Program-made: the position numbers and the translations under genes
The notes under the pieces: model-generated
Databases searched by the model: none
Told to the model about the DNA's origin: nothing
The model's input: only the letters and a program-made list of their open reading frames with translations
In this document: positions 1 to 7,225 of the stretch, piece after piece
Layout: the number at the start of each line of letters is the position of its first letter
Position numbering within the stretch: position 1 is the first letter of the stretch
Origin: Oceanicola sp. S124
Lineage (GTDB): Bacteria > Pseudomonadota > Alphaproteobacteria > Rhodobacterales > Rhodobacteraceae
Length of the DNA: 38,215 nt
Direction of reading: 5' to 3'
Assembly: GCF_000220565.1 (NCBI RefSeq)
Contig: NZ_AFPM01000156.1
Location: forward strand, 1-38,215

Positions 1-11
1 GTCTGAAGGGC

Positions 12-28
12 CACCCCCGTGCGGGGTG
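12..28. repeat. Short GC hairpin at window edge
   Basis: CACCCC (12-17) can pair with GGGGTG (23-28) across a 5-nt loop. No T-run follows, so this is at most a weak terminator of a gene to the left of the window. Positions 1-104 hold no other recognisable feature; the stretch ahead of position 105 must contain the promoter of the response-regulator gene, but I cannot define it. Confidence 0.25.
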
Positions 29-104
29 CCGTTAAGGGAATGGCTATCGGCAATGTCTTAATGTTCCCTCTAGCGCGACCGCATCGGCGCGGAAAAGGGG
101 GCGC

Positions 105-653
105 ATGACCGGTATTCTCTTCATCGACGATCACGCGCTCCTGCGTGACACGCTTTCTGCCTGGTTGCGCGCGCGCGGCCTGACGGTCACCTGCTGCGAC
201 AGCCTGGAGGATGCGCTGAGCCGGGCGGTGCCTGACCTGATCATACTGGACCTGCGCCTCAAAGGCCTGCAACCGCGTCGGGATATCGCGCGGCTGCAAG
301 CGGCTTTCGGCAAGGTGCCGGTGCTGATCACCGCGGGGGCGCATGACGCGTCGCAGGCCGCCGATCTGTGCGCGGCCGGCGCGGCGGCCGTCCTCGGCAA
401 GTCTCTGGCGCCGCAGGTGGTTTTGGACCGGATCGGAGAGTTTCTGGGGCGCGAGCCCCGACCACGGCTCAGCCCGCGCGAGGTCGACGTGCTGACCGCC
501 CTTGCCGCCGGCCTGTCCAACAAGGAAATCGCCCGCGATCTGGGCCTGCAGGAAGTCACCGTGAAGCTGCACATGCAGCGTCTGAGCCGCAAGCTGGGGG
601 CCCGCAACCGGACCCAGGCGGCGCTGATCGGTCGTGACATGGGGCTGCTCTGA
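105..653 (+). CDS. NarL/FixJ-type response regulator (REC + LuxR HTH)
   Basis: A 182-aa two-component response regulator expected to bind DNA in the cytoplasm when phosphorylated. Residues 1-115 form a receiver domain with the acidic pair D8-D9, phospho-acceptor D49 in ILDL, the conserved T76 and K99 (LGK). Residues 122-178 form a LuxR/GerE helix-turn-helix beginning LSPREVDVL and containing LSNKEIARDLGL. The start at 105 follows a purine-rich AAGGGGGC ribosome site. No histidine kinase lies next to it, so it is an orphan within this window; it is read in the same direction as the chemotaxis genes but separated by 190 bp, so a role in motility or chemotaxis is only guilt by association. The receiver is short between D49 and T76, but all key residues are present. 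The family call is firm; target genes are unknown. Confidence 0.87.
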   Translation: MTGILFIDDHALLRDTLSAWLRARGLTVTCCDSLEDALSRAVPDLIILDLRLKGLQPRRDIARLQAAFGKVPVLITAGAHDASQAADLCAAGAAAVLGKSLAPQVVLDRIGEFLGREPRPRLSPREVDVLTALAAGLSNKEIARDLGLQEVTVKLHMQRLSRKLGARNRTQAALIGRDMGLL

Positions 654-714
654 GCCGGCAGGAGCCCGGCCGTGGCGCCGATTGCCTGCAATTCTCTGTA
701 ATTCTTCAGCCCGG

Positions 715-762
715 ACCGCCGATTGAGGGGCAGACTTAAAGCAAAATTCATCGCTCGGCGGT
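715..762. repeat. 8-bp inverted repeat upstream of the chemoreceptor gene
   Basis: ACCGCCGA (715-722) and TCGGCGGT (755-762) are perfect reverse complements separated by 32 nt that include the AT-rich piece CTTAAAGCAAAAT. It lies about 80 bp before the receptor start, where an operator or promoter would be expected. It is too widely spaced for a terminator. Function is not established. Confidence 0.3.
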
Positions 763-843
763 CATACCGACCCGGACTGTCGCCGGCACTTGCGCGACGT
801 CATTCGTGGAAACGGATCTACAAGGGTCGTGCAGGGGAAACAC

Positions 844-3800
844 ATGGGTCTTTCGAAAATTCGCATCGCTCTGCGTCTGCCCGCAGCGTTCTTCCTGATT
901 GTCGCGCTTTCGCTCGGCCTCATGGGATACCTGACATATTCTTCGGCAAAACAGACACTTATCGAAAGTGGCGAACACGAGGTGAGGCAGATCGCCGAGG
1001 CCCGCGCAGAGGCTCTGACACGCTGGTCGGAAGAGGTCGCCACGGATCTGGTCATCCAGTCCCACAACCCTCTGGTCTCGAACGCGACGCGCAGCTTCGC
1101 GGCGGCCTGGCAGACCCTGGGCCCCGATGCCGCAGAGCGCTTGCGCAGCCTCTACGTGACGGGGCAGGGGGCAGGGCTTGAGGATCCGGGTGACGGTTCC
1201 GTCTACTCGCGCCTCCACGCGCGGTTTCACAGCCATTTCGCCGGTGTGGCCCGACGGGGCACCTACCAAGATGTGCTGCTGTTCAATCCGGCGGGTGAGG
1301 TTGTCTATTCCCTGTCCAAGGCACGTGACTTCGCCAGCCGTGCGGGCGACCAGGGCGATATTCCTCTCTTCGCGACGGCTCTCAGGGTGCTGTCGGGCGA
1401 AAGCGCTCAGGACATCGCCTTCGTGGATTTCACCGATTATGCGCCGGCTGGCGAAGGTTCCGCTTTCGTGGTCGCGCCGATCCGCCAGGCCGGGGACGTG
1501 ATGCTGGGCGCCATCGCGTTCCGTCTGACCACCGAGACGATTTCGGCCAATCTGGGGAGGGTCGGAGGACTTGGAGACAGTGGCAGGGACTTTGCGATCG
1601 GCCTCGACGGCAAGGCCCGCACCCACGCAGAGGGATGGTCCGAGACGACCATCGAGGCAGGCTCGCCGCTGGAAAGCGCCCTGAATGGGGAAAGCGGCGT
1701 GACCCATGCGCAATTGACCCAGGGTGCGGCGCTCCCCATGGCGACCGGCTTTGCTCCCGCCGACATCTTTGGTCAAAGGTGGATCTTCCTGGTCCAGATC
1801 GCCGAGGCAGAGATGCTCAAGGCCGTGTCCGGTTTTCTGGGGTCAACCCTGACCTACGGCAGCATCATTCTCGCACTCGCGGCGGTCATCGGTACGCTGA
1901 TTGCGCGCAGCGTCACGCGCCCGCTGCGCGATCTTTCGGGCAGCATCTCCGAGGTCAGCCGCGAGGACTACGAGACGCCGGTACCTCATGTCACCCGTGG
2001 AGACGAGCTTGGTTCGATTTCGCGGTCGCTTGAAGAACTGCGGGGCAAGTTGCTTCAGTCTCAGGCCATGCAACGCGACATGGCCTTCCAGAGCGCGGCG
2101 CTGGATGCAACCTCTGCGGCGTTGATGATCACCGATGATGACTTCAACATCACATACATGAACGACGCGGTGCGCGAGATGATGCGCGGTCAGGTCGACG
2201 AGTTCCGCAAGATCATGGCAGATTTCGATCCGGACAAACTGATTGGCGTGAACATGGACATCTTTCATGCCAAGCCCGAACAGATCCGCGCACTGATCAA
2301 CCATCCTGACCGGCTGCCGTTCCGCACCGATATTCGTGTTGGCGACGCCCATGTGCAGATCGAACTGAGTGCAGTCTGGGACAGTGACCGCAACTTCTGC
2401 GGATTGGTCGTCGAATGGGTGGATGTAACCGAGGTGCGCCGACGGACCGCGGTCTTGAACGCCATCGACAGCGGTCAGATCTTCGCCGAATGCGATGTCG
2501 AAGGGAAGTTCCTGCGCCTCAACGACAATTTCCTGAAGCTCGCAGGGGCCTCTGCAGACAGCCTGGTGGGACGAGCCTTCACCGAGCAGATCCGGCTCGA
2601 GGGGGACGACGACCAGGGCCGGCTTGAGGAACGTGTCATGGCTGGCGAAACGATTAAGGGACGGTTCATCCTGTCGCGTCCAGGCAAGGAGGACGCGCTT
2701 GTCGAAGGCGGTCTCTATCCGATCCTGGACCGTCGAGGGGATGCGTCGGGAATGACCCTGATCGGGTCGGATGTCACTGCGGCCCAGAGCCAGCTTCGCG
2801 AGGCAGAGGCGCGGCAGCAGGCCATGCAGGCAGCCCAGCAGAGCGTTGTCGAGGCACTGCGTATCGGCATGCGGGATATCTCGAGCGGCGATCTGACCTC
2901 GCGTCTGAACACCCCCTTTGCCCCCGAGTACGAACAATTGCGCACTGATTTCAACGATGCCCTCGAAAACCTGACGCAAGCCATGGCGAATATCGCGCGC
3001 CAAACCCAGGCGATGCACAGCGAGACGGCGGAGATCGTGAAAGCGGCTGACGAAATGTCCGTACGTACCGAACGTCAGGCCTTGACGTTGCAGGACACCG
3101 CGTCGAGCCTCGATGAACTGACGACGAATATAGGGCAGACTGCCGATGGCGCTGCCCGAGCCAACCAGGTGGTGACCGAGGCGCGCGCGCGCGCTGAGGA
3201 AAGCGGCTCGATTGTCGATGAGGCCGAAACGGCCATGGCGGAAATCTCCGCCTCATCAAAGGAAATCGTCAAGGTCATCTCCGTGATCGACGATATCTCG
3301 TTCCAGACCAATCTCCTGGCTCTCAACGCAGGCGTCGAGGCTGCACGGGCAGGGGAGGCGGGTCGCGGTTTCGCAGTCGTTGCGACCGAGGTGCGCGCGC
3401 TTGCGCAACGCTGTGCAAATGCAGCTGCAGAGATCAACCAACTGATAACAGTTTCAGGTCAGCATGTGTCGCGCGGGGTCGAACTTGTGGGCGTGACCGG
3501 GGAAACGCTGAAGAAGATCGTCAGCTCGATATCGGAGATCTCGGACTACATCGCCGAGATTGCACAGGCTGGAAAGGAACAGAGCATCGGATTGAACCAG
3601 GTGAACTCGGCCGTGAACCAGATCGACCATGTGACGCAACAGAATGCGGCGATGTTCGAGGAAACAACCTCGGCCAGCCACGCGCTCGCGCATCGAGCGA
3701 ACAGTCTGGCCGAAACCATTGGTCATTTCAGGGTCGGCGATGTGCAGACCGTGTCGGCAGCAGAGCCCAGAAGCATGCCACGTACCAGCAAGGGGCGTGC

Positions 3801-3888
3801 GGGCGTCGCAGCTCAGCCTGCGACTCAGGGCAATCTGGCCGTCGCGCCCCGTCCGGCGCCGGAGGCCAGTGACTGGGAAGACTTCTGA
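844..3888 (+). CDS. Methyl-accepting chemotaxis protein with two PAS-like domains and a DWEDF tether
   Basis: A 1014-aa transmembrane chemoreceptor that senses ligands outside and controls CheA. A first membrane helix (about 11-33) is followed by a long Cache-like periplasmic region (about 34-325), a second helix (330-355) and a HAMP domain ending near residue 400. Two PAS/PAC-like modules follow (about 414-532 and 537-648; PAC-type ends VEWVDVTEVR and LIGSDVTAA), then the coiled-coil signalling domain (about 717-958) with the conserved hairpin tip SFQTNLLALNAGVEAARAG. The last five residues, DWEDF, fit the xWxxF pentapeptide that tethers CheR/CheB in other receptors. I start at 844 because AGGGGAAA precedes that ATG; an upstream TTG at 790 lacks such a site. 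cheB and cheD follow directly, suggesting one adaptation operon. Ligand unknown. Confidence 0.93.
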   Translation: MGLSKIRIALRLPAAFFLIVALSLGLMGYLTYSSAKQTLIESGEHEVRQIAEARAEALTRWSEEVATDLVIQSHNPLVSNATRSFAAAWQTLGPDAAERLRSLYVTGQGAGLEDPGDGSVYSRLHARFHSHFAGVARRGTYQDVLLFNPAGEVVYSLSKARDFASRAGDQGDIPLFATALRVLSGESAQDIAFVDFTDYAPAGEGSAFVVAPIRQAGDVMLGAIAFRLTTETISANLGRVGGLGDSGRDFAIGLDGKARTHAEGWSETTIEAGSPLESALNGESGVTHAQLTQGAALPMATGFAPADIFGQRWIFLVQIAEAEMLKAVSGFLGSTLTYGSIILALAAVIGTLIARSVTRPLRDLSGSISEVSREDYETPVPHVTRGDELGSISRSLEELRGKLLQSQAMQRDMAFQSAALDATSAALMITDDDFNITYMNDAVREMMRGQVDEFRKIMADFDPDKLIGVNMDIFHAKPEQIRALINHPDRLPFRTDIRVGDAHVQIELSAVWDSDRNFCGLVVEWVDVTEVRRRTAVLNAIDSGQIFAECDVEGKFLRLNDNFLKLAGASADSLVGRAFTEQIRLEGDDDQGRLEERVMAGETIKGRFILSRPGKEDALVEGGLYPILDRRGDASGMTLIGSDVTAAQSQLREAEARQQAMQAAQQSVVEALRIGMRDISSGDLTSRLNTPFAPEYEQLRTDFNDALENLTQAMANIARQTQAMHSETAEIVKAADEMSVRTERQALTLQDTASSLDELTTNIGQTADGAARANQVVTEARARAEESGSIVDEAETAMAEISASSKEIVKVISVIDDISFQTNLLALNAGVEAARAGEAGRGFAVVATEVRALAQRCANAAAEINQLITVSGQHVSRGVELVGVTGETLKKIVSSISEISDYIAEIAQAGKEQSIGLNQVNSAVNQIDHVTQQNAAMFEETTSASHALAHRANSLAETIGHFRVGDVQTVSAAEPRSMPRTSKGRAGVAAQPATQGNLAVAPRPAPEASDWEDF

Positions 3889-3927
3889 CCTGGCATGTGC
3901 CAGCAACTAAACCCGAATGGAGAACAG

Positions 3928-4986
3928 ATGGCGCTGTCGAGCCCGGATGAAAAGACGCGTGTCCTGATCGTGGATGATCAGCCCTCGGTTCAGGGCCTGA
4001 TCCGCCACGCTCTGAGCTCGGATCCCTCGATTGAGGTGGTCGGCGTGGCGAACGATGCCTACATGGCGCGCGAGTTGATCAAGAAGCTCGACCCCGATGT
4101 TCTGACACTCGATGTCGAGATGCCTCGAATGAGCGGTCTGGACTTCCTCGAACGGCTCATGCGACTGCGTCCCATGCCGGTCGTAATGTTCTCATCCGTG
4201 ACCCAGCAGGGCAGTGAGAATGCGGTGCGTGCCCTCTCGCTTGGGGCGGTTGACGTTCTGCCGAAGCCAGTCAGCGGCATCACACCCGAGGGACTGGAAA
4301 AGCTGGTTTCACGGGTCAAGACGGCGAAACGTTTCAAACGCGGCCAGGCCGCCGCCGAACTTCCCGATCGCGAAGCACCGGTCGAAATCGCACGATTGCA
4401 GCGCTGGAACGGAAGGATCGCACTGATCGGGGCCTCGACTGGAGGCGTCGCGGCGGTCGAAACCGTCCTGCGACGCATGCCGGTCGATACGCCACCGATA
4501 GTCATCTCCCAGCACATGCCCGAGAGTTTCCTTGTTAGTTTTGCCCGCCGCCTGGACGATATCCTGCCGCAGCGGGTCGAACTGGCGATTGACGGAAAGA
4601 CACTGGAACAAGGCCATATCTATCTCGCACCCGGCGGTGCCCAACACACGGGGATTCGGCGCGCCGGCAGGGGATATCAGACGATTGGGATCGCCGCGCC
4701 CAAGCGGAATGGCCACATCCCCTCGGTCGACGAACTCTTCTTGTCGGCGGAAGAATGCGCCGAGGATATCGTTGCGGTCCTGCTGACGGGTATCGGCAAG
4801 GATGGCGCAAACGGGATGCAGGCCCTCAAGCGCAAGGGAGCACATTGCATCGGTCAGGACGAGGCGACCAGCGTGGTCTACGGAATGCCGCGCGCCGCCG
4901 CCGAACTCGGAATTCTGGACCAGCAATTGCCATTGCCCCAGATTGCCCAGGCCATCTGCGCCTGTTGCGACAGTCGACGAAACTGA
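3928..4986 (+). CDS. cheB: Chemotaxis protein-glutamate methylesterase/glutamine deamidase CheB
   Basis: CheB removes methyl groups from receptor glutamates (and deamidates glutamines), resetting chemoreceptors during adaptation. In the 352-aa product, residues 10-125 are a receiver domain (D16-D17, phospho-acceptor D62 in LDVEMPRMSG, K113 in LPKP). After a linker, the C-terminal esterase domain shows the catalytic triad: S170 in GAST, H196 in SQHMP and D292 in GIGKDG. Both domains are full length. I chose the ATG at 3928 because GGAGAA lies just upstream; an in-frame ATG at 3895 has no such site and would add 11 atypical residues. It is 39 nt after the receptor gene and 10 nt before cheD, so the three are probably cotranscribed. 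The tether on the neighbouring receptor would recruit this enzyme. Confidence 0.96.
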   Translation: MALSSPDEKTRVLIVDDQPSVQGLIRHALSSDPSIEVVGVANDAYMARELIKKLDPDVLTLDVEMPRMSGLDFLERLMRLRPMPVVMFSSVTQQGSENAVRALSLGAVDVLPKPVSGITPEGLEKLVSRVKTAKRFKRGQAAAELPDREAPVEIARLQRWNGRIALIGASTGGVAAVETVLRRMPVDTPPIVISQHMPESFLVSFARRLDDILPQRVELAIDGKTLEQGHIYLAPGGAQHTGIRRAGRGYQTIGIAAPKRNGHIPSVDELFLSAEECAEDIVAVLLTGIGKDGANGMQALKRKGAHCIGQDEATSVVYGMPRAAAELGILDQQLPLPQIAQAICACCDSRRN

Positions 4987-4996
4987 GGAGCGGGAC

Positions 4997-5530
4997 ATGA
5001 GACAGGCAAGAGGCAAGGGCCCGCATATCAATATCACCCAGGGTGAATGGGCGGTGTCGGACGTACGGGGCGGGATGATTACGACCATTCTCGGCAGTTG
5101 CGTTGCAACCTGCATCTGGGATCCGGTCAGGGGGGTCGGCGGAATGAACCATATCCTGGTCGCGCGCTCTCATACGGCGCTTGGCGTCAATGACTATGCC
5201 GGTGTCAACGCGATGGAGTTGCTGATCAACGGTCTGGTCCGCTTGGGCGCCATTCGCTCGCGCCTGAATGCCAAGGTCTTCGGCGGTGCGAACATGATCA
5301 ACGGTCTCTCCGATATCGGCCATTCGAATGGCATCTTCGTCGTAGAGTTTCTCGAACGAGAAGGCATCCCATTGATAGGCAAGAGCCTAGGCGGCACCTC
5401 GGCGCGGCAGATCAAGTTCATCGTCGACGAAGGACGCGTCATGCAGCGCACCGTGGCAGCCGCGCCGGAGGTTGTCGCGCCACCTCCGAAACCAGAGCGG
5501 GAAGAGCGCAACGGCGTAGAATTGTTCTGA
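4997..5530 (+). CDS. cheD: Chemoreceptor glutamine deamidase CheD
   Basis: CheD deamidates specific glutamines of chemoreceptors and so takes part in adaptation. The 177-aa product has the family signature ILGSCVATC with the nucleophile C35 and the downstream histidine H52 in GGMNHILV, then VFGGANM. The C-terminal tail after about residue 150 is proline and charge rich and probably disordered, ending NGVELF. The start at 4997 is preceded by GAGGAGCGG. The gene sits 10 nt after cheB. It is the last gene before the prophage end, about 150 bp away, so the insertion lies beyond the operon and does not cut it. Confidence 0.95.
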   Translation: MRQARGKGPHINITQGEWAVSDVRGGMITTILGSCVATCIWDPVRGVGGMNHILVARSHTALGVNDYAGVNAMELLINGLVRLGAIRSRLNAKVFGGANMINGLSDIGHSNGIFVVEFLEREGIPLIGKSLGGTSARQIKFIVDEGRVMQRTVAAAPEVVAPPPKPEREERNGVELF

Positions 5531-5599
5531 TCGGTGTAGAGCTACTCTGGCGCCGCAATGAGACTGGCGAGGCCTGTTAGCTGATTTCGTGCGTCGGCA

Positions 5600-5618
5600 G
5601 CGACGGTAGTGCCGTCGC
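5600..5618 (+). terminator. Hairpin downstream of cheD
   Basis: GCGACGG (5600-5606) and CCGTCGC (5612-5618) form a perfect 7-bp stem with a 5-nt loop, 70 bp after cheD. There is no T-run, so intrinsic termination is uncertain. It is the last host-like structure before the AT-rich prophage end at about 5660. Confidence 0.35.
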
Positions 5619-5668
5619 ACGGATTAGGTCAGGTTCGACTGGCTCTGGAGGTCGGAGTGTTAAGTAAA

Positions 5669-5696
5669 TATTTACATAATACTAATTATAGAACCT
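5669..5696 (+). other. Xer/dif-like site at the left prophage end (attL candidate)
   Basis: The 28 bp read as an 11-bp left arm (ending ACATAA), a 6-bp centre TACTAA (5680-5685) and an 11-bp right arm beginning TTATAGAA. The inner arms are near-palindromic (ATAA-centre-TTAT), as in bacterial dif sites bound by XerC and XerD, whose arms typically show TTAT facing away from the centre. The core TACTAATTATAGA recurs identically at 12074-12086. Integration of Microviridae and other integrase-less phages at dif through host XerCD is established in other bacteria. That this is the host dif is inference; the arms differ from the E. coli consensus in their outer halves. Confidence 0.5.
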
Positions 5697-5753
5697 TTGC
5701 TAGCTCTTGGTTGTGGCGCACTTTGGCGCCTCGTTTAACCATGAGCTTACGCA

Positions 5754-5885
5754 ATGAAAAACACCCTTCTGAAGACCACCCTCACCATGGCGGGCAAATC
5801 CGTGTTGCCCGCTCTGCTGGGCGCGCTCGGCACCCTTGCTGCCGTCGCCTATGCCGAGGGCTACAGCGCGTTCTGCGGTCTCTGA
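5754..5885 (+). CDS. 43-aa hydrophobic phage protein, possible holin-like or small structural protein
   Basis: First gene of the prophage. The product has a short basic, Thr-rich N-terminus (MKNTLLKTTLTMAGK), one hydrophobic segment of about 16 residues (VLPALLGALGTLAAVAY) and a short polar tail with one cysteine (EGYSAFCGL). I do not recognise a named family. A one-helix peptide of this size could be a membrane-lesion (holin or spanin-like) protein, which the endolysin-type amidase encoded downstream would need; that is inference. It ends 1 nt before the next ATG (TGACATG). The first 12 codons have a diverged copy at the right end (12138-12203), which supports that this is a real conserved gene start. 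Confidence 0.55.
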   Translation: MKNTLLKTTLTMAGKSVLPALLGALGTLAAVAYAEGYSAFCGL

Positions 5886-5886
5886 C

Positions 5887-6120
5887 ATGCAGGACCGCTC
5901 TCCCCTCGAAACGTACGATCAAGCGCTTTGGCGGCTGGTCCAGTACGTCGTCAGCGAGCGTTACTCCCGTCCGGAATTGACGCTCGCCATTCAACTTGTG
6001 GCCGATATCTACTGGGTATCCGAGGCCAAGGTTGTCTCTGACATGAACAAGCGCTCTTCCGGTCTTGGGGTTCATTACTCCAAAGCCGAGAAGCGCCCGC
6101 GCCAGCGTGTGCAAGCATGA
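5887..6120 (+). CDS. 77-aa phage protein of unknown function
   Basis: Small soluble, basic protein. The first 30 residues are mixed helix-forming (LETYDQALWRLVQYVV), and residues about 33-55 (LTLAIQLVADIYWVSEAKVV) have a spacing that could form a helix-turn-helix, but the match is loose. The tail is rich in Lys and Arg. It begins 1 nt after the 43-aa gene and its stop overlaps the pilot gene start (ATGA), so translational coupling is likely. In related phages small proteins of this position are often uncharacterised. Could be a scaffold-type or DNA-binding accessory protein; not assigned. Confidence 0.6.
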   Translation: MQDRSPLETYDQALWRLVQYVVSERYSRPELTLAIQLVADIYWVSEAKVVSDMNKRSSGLGVHYSKAEKRPRQRVQA

Positions 6121-7124
6121 GCTTGCTCGCGTCCACTGCTCTCAAGTTCGGTGGTTCGCTGCTCGGTGGTCTGTTTGGCCGCAAGAGCAGCAAGCCGCAG
6201 TATGTCGTGCCTGATTATGGAAAGATCAGGTCCGAGGCTGAGGCGGCTGGCTTCAACCCTCTCACGGCTCTGACCTCTGCTCCCGGCGCTGTTGCGTCCG
6301 GTGGTCAGAACTACATGGGATCGGCAATTGCCGATGCCGCGCTGCACTTGGCTGACGGCTTCGCTGCGAGCGCCCAAAAGAAAGGAGAAGAACAACGGCT
6401 CCGCGAGGAAAACGCCGAGCTTGAAAAGAAGGTGCAAGACCTTACTATCCGTCCCCGAGTTGGCGGTATCTATTCGGGTAACGTCTCCACGCCGTCCCTC
6501 TCGGACGTTCTGTGGAGGCCCGGTAAGCCCGCCGGTGCTTCGTGGGAACGCTACTTCCCCGGCAATCGCAATGGAGGTTCGGATGGTTCGGTTTCTGGTG
6601 GAGGTTCTCAAGGCCAGCCTGATAATTCCGGTAACGGTGGCGGTGGCTCTGGCGCTGCTGCTGGCTCTGGTGAACCTGCTGACGTAAGGCCGCTTTCCGA
6701 AAGGCTTCCGGTCGATCCTCGGCGTGAAGTCGATAACGCCCCTGTCAATACGACCTCGGGGTTTATGGTGGTGGATAATCCCCACCTAGATTTCCCCATT
6801 TACGTGCCAACGGCTGATGGTGATGAGCCGTTGCAGTGGTACGATTACCCGAGCCTTGCGGCTCCGGTTGCTGGTTCCTACGCGTATCACAAGTACAACC
6901 AGTTTGCCGAACGCCATTCGGTTCAGCTTGGTCCCAAGCGGTCTACGAATGACATGACGTTCGGCGATCAGGGGTATCCACGCGGCTATGCGCGGCCCCC
7001 CGGTTCTCGCGGGGATCGGCGCGCGTCGGGCGGTGACACCCCGCCCCCTCGCCAGAAGCGCCAGCACCTCCCCTACATCAACTATCCGATGTATCCGCCC
7101 ACACCATTTGTGGGGGCGCGCTGA
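6117..7124 (+). CDS. Microvirus DNA pilot protein (VP2/H-like)
   Basis: The pilot (minor spike) protein forms the conduit through which microvirus DNA crosses the cell envelope. The 335-aa product starts with a small hydrophobic, glycine-rich segment (about 1-21), then the family signature EAEAAGFNPLTAL (40-52). A helical region rich in Lys/Glu (about 88-112) can form a coiled coil. Residues about 150-185 are a Gly/Ser linker, and the C-terminal 120 residues are Tyr/Pro rich. It overlaps its neighbours by 4 nt (ATGA) upstream and 1 nt (TGATG) downstream. The extended C-terminal half is not a standard part of the family and may be adapted to host attachment. Family call from the signature and from position beside the capsid gene. 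Confidence 0.85.
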   Translation: MSLLASTALKFGGSLLGGLFGRKSSKPQYVVPDYGKIRSEAEAAGFNPLTALTSAPGAVASGGQNYMGSAIADAALHLADGFAASAQKKGEEQRLREENAELEKKVQDLTIRPRVGGIYSGNVSTPSLSDVLWRPGKPAGASWERYFPGNRNGGSDGSVSGGGSQGQPDNSGNGGGGSGAAAGSGEPADVRPLSERLPVDPRREVDNAPVNTTSGFMVVDNPHLDFPIYVPTADGDEPLQWYDYPSLAAPVAGSYAYHKYNQFAERHSVQLGPKRSTNDMTFGDQGYPRGYARPPGSRGDRRASGGDTPPPRQKRQHLPYINYPMYPPTPFVGAR

Positions 7125-7225
7125 TGAAGCGTCGGCTCTGCAAGGGCTGCGCTCGCCGTAAGGCTGCGCTGTCCAAGTCCATCAAGACCCTTTCCCGAAA
7201 AATCAAATCCGTGAGGAAGAAATGA
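7124..7225 (+). CDS. 33-aa basic DNA-binding peptide (J-like)
   Basis: Fifteen of 33 residues are Lys or Arg (MKRRLCKGCARRKAAL...), with a CKGC pair near the N-terminus. In Microviridae such a peptide (J, or VP8 in gokushoviruses) neutralises and enters the capsid with the ssDNA. Its ATG shares a base with the pilot stop (TGATG) and its stop overlaps the capsid start (ATGA), so it is wedged between two structural genes. It is too short for most gene finders and would be missed by automatic annotation. The assignment rests on charge, length and position; no sequence family was recognised. Confidence 0.75.
   Translation: MKRRLCKGCARRKAALSKSIKTLSRKIKSVRKK

Noticed and set aside
5609-5980. A 123-codon frame across the left prophage junction
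   Set aside because: It runs out of frame through the conserved 43-aa phage gene and has no similarity or ribosome site.
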